Shown piece by piece: positions 15,756 to 21,674 of a stretch of 21,674 nucleotides of DNA; positions within the stretch are counted from its first letter, which is position 1, and every line of letters begins with the position of its first letter. The position numbers were made by a program, and so were the translations under genes. The stretch covers positions 1-21,674 of the forward strand of contig CALHHQ010000138.1 in NCBI GenBank assembly GCA_938030645.1, in the 5' to 3' direction. Below the pieces are notes generated by a model, which saw nothing but the letters and a program-made list of their open reading frames with translations, had not been told where the DNA came from and ran no database searches. This DNA is from an uncultured Rhizobiaceae group bacterium. GTDB taxonomy: Bacteria > Pseudomonadota > Alphaproteobacteria > Rhizobiales > Rhizobiaceae.

Positions 15756-17147
15756 ATGGCTGAACACGATTACGTCGTTAAAGACATCGCCCTAGCTGAC
15801 TTTGGCCGCAAAGAGCTGGATATTGCTGAAACTGAAATGCCGGGCTTGATGTCATTGCGTGAAGAATTTGGCGAGAGTAAACCTCTTAAAGGCGCGCGCA
15901 TCGTTGGCTCATTGCACATGACCATCCAAACAGCGGTATTGATTGAAACGCTTGTCGCTTTGGGTGCAGATGTGCGTTGGGCATCCTGCAACATTTATTC
16001 GACACAAGATCACGCGGCTTCTGCAATCGCTGCGGCTGGCGTTCCTGTCTTTGCAATCAAAGGCCAAACGCTGGAAGAGCATTGGGATTATCTTGATAAG
16101 TCTTTCATGTTCCCAGAAGGTGCAAATCTCATCTTGGACGATGGTGGTGATGCCACTTTGTACGTTTTGCTGGGTGCGCGCGCTGAAGCAGGCGAAGATA
16201 TTATTCCAGTACCGGAATCCGAAGAAGAGGAAGTCATCAAGAAGCAAATCGCTAAGCGTATGGCAGCAAGCCCAGGTTGGTTCACGAAAACACGCGACGA
16301 AATTCAAGGTGTTTCTGAAGAAACCACGACCGGCGTTCATCGTCTCTACGAATTGCACAAACAAGGCCAGTTGCCTTTCCCTGCAATCAACGTGAACGAC
16401 TCCGTCACAAAGTCAAAGTTCGACAACAAATACGGTTGTAAAGAATCTCTGGTCGACGGCATCCGCCGCGCAACTGACACCATGATGGCTGGTAAAACCG
16501 CTGTTGTGTGCGGTTATGGCGATGTGGGCAAAGGCTCTGCAGCTTCACTCCAAGGCGCTGGCGCTCGTGTGAAGGTGACAGAAATTGATCCGATTTGTGC
16601 GCTTCAAGCGGCTATGGATGGTTTTGAAGTGACCACACTCGAAGATACTGTGGCTGACGCTGATATATTTATCACAACAACTGGCAATAAAGACATTATC
16701 CGCATTGAACACATGCGTGAAATGAAAGACATGGCGATTGTTGGCAATATTGGTCACTTCGACAATGAAATTCAGGTCGCAAATTTGCGTAACTTGAAAA
16801 TGACCAACATCAAAGATCAAGTCGATATGTACGAAATGCCAAATGGCAACCGTATGATTCTTCTTTCGCAAGGTCGTTTGTTGAACCTTGGCAATGCCAC
16901 AGGTCATCCGTCATTTGTAATGTCCGCTTCTTTCACCAACCAAGTGTTGGCGCAGATCGAACTTTGGACAAAAGGGGATGAATACGAGAACCAAGTTTAT
17001 ATTCTGCCAAAGCACCTTGATGAAAAAGTTGCGCGTTTGCACCTTGCAAAAATTGGCGTGAAGTTAACTGAATTGTCCAAAGAACAAGCCGATTACATTG
17101 GTGTGGAAACTGAAGGCCCGTTCAAACCTGAACATTACCGCTACTAA
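15756..17147 (+). CDS. ahcY: S-adenosylhomocysteine hydrolase (adenosylhomocysteinase)
   Basis: The 463-residue enzyme reversibly splits S-adenosylhomocysteine into adenosine and homocysteine, removing the product inhibitor of methyltransferases. Landmarks: GSLHMTIQTA with His54, LILDDGGD with Asp129, the catalytic SKFDNKYGC block (Lys221, Asp223), the NAD Rossmann motif GYGDVGKG at 253-260, and the C-terminal FKPEHYRY that reaches into the neighbouring subunit. It has the roughly 40-residue insertion (about 150-190) typical of bacterial and plant enzymes, and full length. AAGGA lies eight bases before the ATG. The gene follows a structured leader and ends at two terminator hairpins. In rhizobia I recall ahcY followed by a DivL-type kinase and tsaE, as here. 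Confidence 0.98.
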   Translation: MAEHDYVVKDIALADFGRKELDIAETEMPGLMSLREEFGESKPLKGARIVGSLHMTIQTAVLIETLVALGADVRWASCNIYSTQDHAASAIAAAGVPVFAIKGQTLEEHWDYLDKSFMFPEGANLILDDGGDATLYVLLGARAEAGEDIIPVPESEEEEVIKKQIAKRMAASPGWFTKTRDEIQGVSEETTTGVHRLYELHKQGQLPFPAINVNDSVTKSKFDNKYGCKESLVDGIRRATDTMMAGKTAVVCGYGDVGKGSAASLQGAGARVKVTEIDPICALQAAMDGFEVTTLEDTVADADIFITTTGNKDIIRIEHMREMKDMAIVGNIGHFDNEIQVANLRNLKMTNIKDQVDMYEMPNGNRMILLSQGRLLNLGNATGHPSFVMSASFTNQVLAQIELWTKGDEYENQVYILPKHLDEKVARLHLAKIGVKLTELSKEQADYIGVETEGPFKPEHYRY

Positions 17148-17162
17148 ACGCATTATAGGCTG

Positions 17163-17186
17163 CGAGACGAATTAACGTCTCGTTTA
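17163..17186 (+). terminator. First hairpin after ahcY
   Basis: CGAGACG (17163-17169) and CGTCTCG (17176-17182) form a perfect 7-base-pair stem with a 6-base loop, 15 bases after the ahcY stop. Only three Ts follow, so on its own it is a modest terminator. Confidence 0.6.
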
Positions 17187-17202
17187 CCATTGTGAATATA
17201 CC

Positions 17203-17240
17203 ACGGTCGCACGGTTCCTTTTGGGGCGTGCGACCGTTTT
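17203..17240 (+). terminator. Second, stronger terminator after ahcY
   Basis: A perfect 11-base-pair stem, ACGGTCGCACG (17203-17213) with CGTGCGACCGT (17227-17237), with a 13-base loop, followed by TTT. The T-tract is only on the plus-strand side, so it most likely ends ahcY transcription before the divL-like gene. Confidence 0.75.
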
Positions 17241-17351
17241 GATTCTGATGCAGCAAAATAAAGCATGGGAAGGCATTCCGCACTCGCACCAAGACTCCCA
17301 CTAGGATAAGTTAACACGAATCGGTTGCACAGTGTTTTGGTGTGATACGAG

Positions 17352-17380
17352 TTGCAGTGTTGCAAAAGCCCTCTTGTACT
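17352..17380 (+). promoter_or_regulatory. Candidate promoter for the divL-like gene
   Basis: TTGCAG at 17352-17357 and TGTACT at 17375-17380 are 17 bases apart. The -35 matches well; the -10 matches four of six. Transcription would start near 17387, downstream of an in-frame GTG at 17342, favouring the ATG at 17411 as the kinase start. Confidence 0.4.
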
Positions 17381-17410
17381 GCGTTCGGGCCAAAAGAGCG
17401 GGTCGAGAAT

Positions 17411-19933
17411 ATGATGGCAATGCGGCTTTCCGCATCGGTTTTGACGTCTATGACGACACTTGCCCTTTTGTGTTGGTCGGCAAGTGCCCAAGAACCTTCG
17501 GCAACAGCCGAGCAGTTTATCGATGCCATTCCAAAACTCGAGATTGCAAACAGTTGGATCATGCTGATTGTATTTACGGGCGCCTTTGCATTCGCCATGT
17601 GGTCGGCCACATGGTTGATTCGTGAACGTAAGAAACTGGACGAAACAAATCGTCTACAAGCGCAAGATATTGCAGACCTCAAAGCCCGCCACGAACGCGC
17701 CCAAGCTCTGCTCAATGTGCCTGATCAACGCATTGTGGTGTGGACGAGTAGAGATGAAGCCCCATTATGTCGTGGCAATTTACCGGCACAAACAGGTGCG
17801 CCGGAAGACGATGTGGCATTCATTGCTTTTGGAAACTGGATGGTTCCGACCACAGCCCAAAGTTTTGAAAAGGCGGTTGATCGTCTCCGTGATAGCGCAG
17901 AAGCTTTTGACCTGACTGTAGAAACCAAAAGCGGGTCTATAATAGAAGCGCAGGGTCGCGCATCTGGGAGCCATGCATTTGTGCGTTTCACCAGCTTGTC
18001 TGGTGATCGAGCTGCATTGGCCGCTCTGGAAACCCAACATACAAAATTGGTGCAAACGACCGATACCATGAAATCGCTTTTGGAAGCGGTGCCATTTCCG
18101 GTTTGGTTGAAAGATGAAAACGGAAATTTGAGTTGGGCGAACAACAGTTATGTAGAAGCAGTTGAAACGGATACGCTCGAAGATGTTTTGGAAAATGAGA
18201 TCGAACTTTTGGATGCCACTGAACGTTTGCTGCTTGCCAAACAACACGGTGAAACAGACGTCAAAAATGGCCCAAGCCAAATCAGGTTGAGGATGCCCGC
18301 AACTGTTTCTGGCGACCGTCGAACAATGGATGTAAGTGAGGTCGCTTATTCCAGCGGGTCTGCCGGTTTAGCCGTCGACATGAGTGAGGTAGAAGAGGCT
18401 CAAGGAAATTTACGTCGCACACTTGAAAGCCATGCACAGACGATGGATCAGCTGGCGTCAGCCGTTGCGATTTTTGATGAGAAACAACATCTGATTTTTA
18501 GAAATGAAGCATTCAACTCGTTATGGAAGTTGGATGAGAAGGAGTTAGATAGCCAACCGGACAATGGCGCATTGTTCGATATGATGCGCTCTGGCGGTAA
18601 AGTTGCAGAGCAGCCCGATTGGGCAAAATGGCGCAACAGCCTTCTGGAAGTCTATGAAGCTACTCAACCCCAAGAACATTGGTGGCATTTGCCCGACGGC
18701 AGAACATTGCGCGTTGTGGCCAATCCTCACAAACAGGGTGGCGTGACCTGGGTGTTTGAAAACATCACAGAACAGCTGGAAATGGAAAGCCGTTATATAG
18801 CGCTAACGCAAGTTCAGGGGGAAACCCTTGATCATCTCGTTGAATCGATTGCGGTGTTTTCCTCAGATGGACGCATGAAACTTTCCAACCCGTCATTCCA
18901 GAAGTTGTGGGAATTGGATGATGAACAAGTGGCAGCAGAAACGCCTATCGGGAATATAGCGAAGCTCTGTAAGAAGATGACGGATGTTCCCAAAGTCTGG
19001 GACGATTTGATTACGGGCGTTACGGGCGTTTCAGAATCACGAAAGTCGATGGACGGTCGCATTGCTCTTACAACGGGCGGTGTAATTGACTATGCCCTCG
19101 TTCCTTTGCCCAATGGGCAAACGATGTTGAGTTTTGCTGATGTGACTGCAAGCGTAAATCTCGAGCATACGCTGAAGGAACGCAACGAAGCGCTGCAGGC
19201 GGCGGAACGTTTGAAAAATGAATTCATCGAACACGTCTCGTATGAATTTCGCGCACCTCTTACGAACATCAAAGGGTTTGCCGAAGTTTTGGAACAAAAC
19301 GCTTTTGGCAAGTTGAATGAGAAACAGGCAGAGTACATTGGACACATCGCTACGTCTTCAAATGTCCTGCACAGTTTGGTCGACAATCTCTTGGATCTAG
19401 CCACTGTTGATGCCGGCATTATGGAGTTGGATCTAAAATCACTCGATCTGCTGGAAGTGATGAACACTGCTGGCCGCAGCGTCACGGACCAAATGAAAGA
19501 GCGTGGCGTCAAACTCATTCTACGTCATGAAAAGAGTGTTGGAGCCAAGGGGAAATTCATCGGCGACGAAACGCGCGTGCAGCAAGTCCTATTCAACCTC
19601 TTGAACAATGCGATTGCATTCTCGCCTGAGAAAGGTTCGATCGTTTTGGAAAGTGGCGTCGAAGCTGATGCTGTCGTCTTGAAAGTGCATGATTCAGGAC
19701 CAGGAATTGCAAAAGAAGATCGCACTCGTGTGTTCCAGCGGTTCAGTTCCAAAACTCAGGGTTCTGGTCGCGGTGGTGCGGGCTTGGGACTGTCTATCGC
19801 CAAATCATTGATTGAGCTTCATGGTGGCACAATATCTATTTCTGATGATGTGGACGAAGGCGCATGTTTTGTTTGTCGCTTTCCAAAACAGCCCGCTGTA
19901 GAAACTTCACCAACTGCTCAAGCAGCTCAATAA
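17411..19933 (+). CDS. divL: DivL-type PAS-domain histidine kinase homologue with Tyr in place of the phosphoacceptor His
   Basis: From the ATG at 17411 the product has 840 residues: a signal-peptide-like first helix, a membrane helix near 48-70, three PAS-like regions (about 220-325, 345-455 and 470-585), then HisKA and HATPase domains. The H-box reads VSYEFRAPLTNI: Tyr611 replaces the usual His, the hallmark of DivL, which in Caulobacter controls the cell-cycle kinase CckA rather than acting as a normal kinase. The ATP-binding lid is intact (N-box near 731, DSGPG near 761, GGAGLGLS near 788), as in DivL. Start choice: GTG at 17342 would add 23 residues in front of the hydrophobic helix; ATGs at 17414 and 17420 are also possible. 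A terminator pair precedes it, and it is followed 12 bases later by tsaE-amgK. Family call strong. Confidence 0.87.
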   Translation: MMAMRLSASVLTSMTTLALLCWSASAQEPSATAEQFIDAIPKLEIANSWIMLIVFTGAFAFAMWSATWLIRERKKLDETNRLQAQDIADLKARHERAQALLNVPDQRIVVWTSRDEAPLCRGNLPAQTGAPEDDVAFIAFGNWMVPTTAQSFEKAVDRLRDSAEAFDLTVETKSGSIIEAQGRASGSHAFVRFTSLSGDRAALAALETQHTKLVQTTDTMKSLLEAVPFPVWLKDENGNLSWANNSYVEAVETDTLEDVLENEIELLDATERLLLAKQHGETDVKNGPSQIRLRMPATVSGDRRTMDVSEVAYSSGSAGLAVDMSEVEEAQGNLRRTLESHAQTMDQLASAVAIFDEKQHLIFRNEAFNSLWKLDEKELDSQPDNGALFDMMRSGGKVAEQPDWAKWRNSLLEVYEATQPQEHWWHLPDGRTLRVVANPHKQGGVTWVFENITEQLEMESRYIALTQVQGETLDHLVESIAVFSSDGRMKLSNPSFQKLWELDDEQVAAETPIGNIAKLCKKMTDVPKVWDDLITGVTGVSESRKSMDGRIALTTGGVIDYALVPLPNGQTMLSFADVTASVNLEHTLKERNEALQAAERLKNEFIEHVSYEFRAPLTNIKGFAEVLEQNAFGKLNEKQAEYIGHIATSSNVLHSLVDNLLDLATVDAGIMELDLKSLDLLEVMNTAGRSVTDQMKERGVKLILRHEKSVGAKGKFIGDETRVQQVLFNLLNNAIAFSPEKGSIVLESGVEADAVVLKVHDSGPGIAKEDRTRVFQRFSSKTQGSGRGGAGLGLSIAKSLIELHGGTISISDDVDEGACFVCRFPKQPAVETSPTAQAAQ
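19011..19028 (+). repeat. Tandem 9-base repeat inside the divL-like gene
   Basis: TTACGGGCG occurs twice in direct succession, giving the in-frame residues ITGVTG. It keeps the reading frame and is probably a small slippage duplication in a PAS region. Confidence 0.7.
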
Positions 19934-19945
19934 AGTTAGTTGTAC

Positions 19946-21442
19946 GTGACGTCTTTCCTAATTTCCTGTCCTGATGAAAACAGCACCCTGAGGTTTGGTG
20001 AAACCCTAGCCTTAGCATTGCGCAGTGGTGACAGTGTGTGGTTGGAGGGTGACTTGGGGGCCGGCAAAACGACGCTAGCAAGAGCCGTTATTCGCACTGT
20101 GGCAGGTGATGATCACTTAGAAGTTCCCAGCCCAACCTTCACGATCATGCAGATCTATGAAGACATGCATTTTGGTCAGCTTGCCCATCTTGATCTTTAT
20201 AGAATTGAAGATGGTGCGGAGTTAGATGAACTGGGATTAGATGAAATTTTGAGTGACGGTGTCGCATTGATTGAATGGCCACAAAAAGCAGTCACGGAAC
20301 TTCCCAGCCCCAGCTTGAAAATTGCTTTGTCACAAGGGAGTGAAGATGATGGGCGAGTGCTTGAAGTGTCCGGTGATGAAAAAGCTGTTGCGCGCGTGGC
20401 TCGCAGTTCAGCTCTGCGGAAATATTTAGATGACCAAGGCGACAACAACAGCCGCCGCCAACACCTCACAGGAGATGCATCTTCCCGCGCCTATGAAACG
20501 GTGCATCGCGAGGATGGCAGTCATGTGATCTTGATGAATGCGCCAGCCCAACCGGACGGTCCTCCTATTCGTGATGGCAAGCCTTACAGTAAGATCGCAA
20601 ACTTAGCCGAAGACATGAGCGCATTTGCAGGTATGGCCGTTTTGCTGGAAGAGAAAGGCCTCCGGGTTCCCAAAATCTATGAGTTGGATTTGGATGAAGG
20701 TATTCTGCTGATCGAAGATTTAGGCGCTGGTGTAATCATCGATGAAGATCGCGTTCCAATTGCAGATCGTTATATGGCGTCTGTAGAAACCCTTGCCGCT
20801 TTGCATGAAAAGACTTGGCAAACGGATATCCCGCTTCCAAATGACAAAAACCATCACGTCCCTCCATTCGATAAACAAGCAATGTCAATTGAGGTTGAAC
20901 TTCTTATTGACTGGTATTTTGAATGGAAGACGGGTGAGGCGCCCAATCAAACTGATCGATCTGAGTTTCAAGATATCTGGAGCGAGTTAATTGATCTGGC
21001 ACAGCAGAGCGAACAATCGTTGGTGCTGCGGGATTATCATTCCCCCAATATCATTTGGATGAATGAAGCCGAGGGAACAGACCGAATTGGCTTGATTGAT
21101 TTTCAAGACGGATTGATTGGCCCAACTGCATATGATGTCGCGTCTTTGGCGCAAGATGCACGGGTGGACATATCCAAAGATTTGGAAACTCAATTGCTTA
21201 ATCACTATTGCGAATTGCGTGCGCCATTTGACGAAAAAGGTTTTCGGTCTGCTTATGCAATCATGGCTGCGCAGCGGGTTACGAAAGTTCTTGGGATATT
21301 TGTGCGATTGTCTAAACGCGATGGCAAAGATGTTTACTTGGCACACTTGCCGCGCATGGAAGATTATCTTGCTCGTTCACTGGCCCACCCAACTTTGGCG
21401 CGTTATCGTCATTGGGTGAAAACAGTTCTGCACCGTGTATAG
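19946..21442 (+). CDS. Fusion of TsaE (tRNA t6A ATPase) and AmgK-like amino-sugar kinase
   Basis: Residues 1-155 are TsaE: Walker A GDLGAGKTT at 35-43, PSPTFTIMQ near 61-69, HLDLYRI at 81-87 and LIEWP at 108-112. TsaE is the ATPase needed with TsaB and TsaD for the N6-threonylcarbamoyl modification of tRNA A37. After a hydrophilic linker (about 157-172), residues 173-498 form an aminoglycoside-phosphotransferase-type kinase: GDASSRAY near 176-183, catalytic LRDYHSPN with Asp363 and Asn368, and metal-binding IDFQD with Asp385. This matches AmgK, the anomeric kinase for N-acetylmuramate and N-acetylglucosamine in peptidoglycan recycling. The frame can begin with TTG at 19940 or GTG at 19946; I prefer GTG. 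It is a known fusion type in rhizobia, and the MurU-like gene next to it supports the kinase assignment. Confidence 0.92.
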   Translation: MTSFLISCPDENSTLRFGETLALALRSGDSVWLEGDLGAGKTTLARAVIRTVAGDDHLEVPSPTFTIMQIYEDMHFGQLAHLDLYRIEDGAELDELGLDEILSDGVALIEWPQKAVTELPSPSLKIALSQGSEDDGRVLEVSGDEKAVARVARSSALRKYLDDQGDNNSRRQHLTGDASSRAYETVHREDGSHVILMNAPAQPDGPPIRDGKPYSKIANLAEDMSAFAGMAVLLEEKGLRVPKIYELDLDEGILLIEDLGAGVIIDEDRVPIADRYMASVETLAALHEKTWQTDIPLPNDKNHHVPPFDKQAMSIEVELLIDWYFEWKTGEAPNQTDRSEFQDIWSELIDLAQQSEQSLVLRDYHSPNIIWMNEAEGTDRIGLIDFQDGLIGPTAYDVASLAQDARVDISKDLETQLLNHYCELRAPFDEKGFRSAYAIMAAQRVTKVLGIFVRLSKRDGKDVYLAHLPRMEDYLARSLAHPTLARYRHWVKTVLHRV

Positions 21443-21454
21443 CGGTCTAAATTT

Positions 21455-21459
21455 GAGGG
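21455..21459 (+). promoter_or_regulatory. Shine-Dalgarno that fixes a TTG start
   Basis: GAGGG lies seven bases before the TTG at 21467, and no ATG or GTG upstream in that frame fits the family start. It supports TTG as the initiation codon of the MurU-like gene. Confidence 0.6.
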
Positions 21460-21466
21460 TGAAGAA

Positions 21467-21674
21467 TTGACGAAGATCGACCAAGCGATGGTGTTGGCCG
21501 CTGGATTGGGAACACGTATGCGTCCTATCACCAACAAAATTCCCAAGCCGCTTGTTGAGGTTGCTGGAAAGACTCTGCTGGATCATGCGTTGGATTCTCT
21601 TGCATTGGCCGATGTCCAAACAACGGCGGTCAATGTGCACTATTTGGCAGACCAAATAGAACGCCACACGAAAA
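21467..21674 (+). CDS. MurU-like nucleotidyltransferase, N-terminal part, cut at window edge
   Basis: Sixty-nine codons are visible. The N-terminus has the sugar-nucleotide pyrophosphorylase motif AMVLAAGLGTRMRPIT (about 7-22) with the catalytic-site Lys-Pro pair in KIPKPLVEVAGKTLLDH. This is the nucleotidyltransferase family containing MurU, which transfers UMP to N-acetylmuramate 1-phosphate, the step after AmgK in the recycling pathway that bypasses de novo UDP-MurNAc synthesis. Start is a TTG 24 bases after the TsaE-AmgK stop, with a good GAGGG site, so it is in the same operon. From the first residues alone, other nucleotidyltransferases such as glucose-1-phosphate thymidylyltransferase-like enzymes cannot be excluded, but the AmgK neighbour makes MurU the best call. 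Confidence 0.85.
   Translation, partial: MTKIDQAMVLAAGLGTRMRPITNKIPKPLVEVAGKTLLDHALDSLALADVQTTAVNVHYLADQIERHTK

Noticed and set aside
17184..17191. CtrA half-site-like TTTACCAT in the gap before the divL-like gene
   Set aside because: Only one imperfect half-site, beside a terminator stem, with no correctly spaced TTAA partner.

Overview
The window looks like chromosomal DNA from an alphaproteobacterium, most likely of the order Hyphomicrobiales (Rhizobiales). The evidence is gene content and order: a DUF4129-DUF4350-MoxR-DUF58-SpoIIM-RDD operon, rpmH-rnpA-yidC, a DivL-type tyrosine 'histidine kinase' downstream of ahcY, and a TsaE-AmgK fusion followed by a MurU-like nucleotidyltransferase. 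Base composition is moderate, roughly half G+C by eye, lower than in many terrestrial rhizobia. Genus cannot be named from this sequence alone. I saw no insertion sequence, prophage, CRISPR array, tRNA or rRNA.

Layout. (1) Minus strand, 1-560: 5' part of a ligase-associated DEXH helicase, cut by the window edge. (2) Plus strand, 667-8587: a tightly packed eight-gene run starting with a secreted RNase T2-like lipoprotein, then DUF4129, DUF4350, MoxR ATPase, DUF58, SpoIIM-like, RDD and a YciC/DUF975-like multi-pass membrane protein. Most junctions are 1-4 base stop/start overlaps. (3) Minus strand, 11552-8593: a mercuric-reductase-like flavoprotein followed by a HAMP sensor kinase; this pair converges on block 2 with only 5 bases between stop codons. 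(4) A 366-base divergent intergenic region with a plus-strand promoter and several inverted repeats. (5) Plus strand, 11919-14363: rpmH, rnpA, yidC. (6) A DUF3095 gene (14474-15646) that reads like a divergent nucleotidyl-cyclase fold. (7) Plus strand, 15756-21674: ahcY behind a structured leader, two tandem terminator hairpins, divL-like kinase, tsaE-amgK fusion, and the start of a murU-like gene.

How the genes relate. Block 2 encodes an AAA+ MoxR chaperone with its DUF58 (vWA-like) partner and five membrane proteins, as in envelope-associated MoxR systems; the leading RNase T2 gene is the unusual member. Blocks 5-7 are core cell biology: ribosome and RNase P components, membrane insertase, methyl-cycle clearance of S-adenosylhomocysteine, cell-cycle signalling through DivL, tRNA t6A synthesis, and cell-wall sugar recycling (AmgK then MurU). 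The items most worth a second look are the ahcY leader, with mutually exclusive pairings; the RNase T2 gene coupled to the MoxR operon; the cyclase-like DUF3095 protein; and the palindrome over the putative promoter of the flavoprotein gene.
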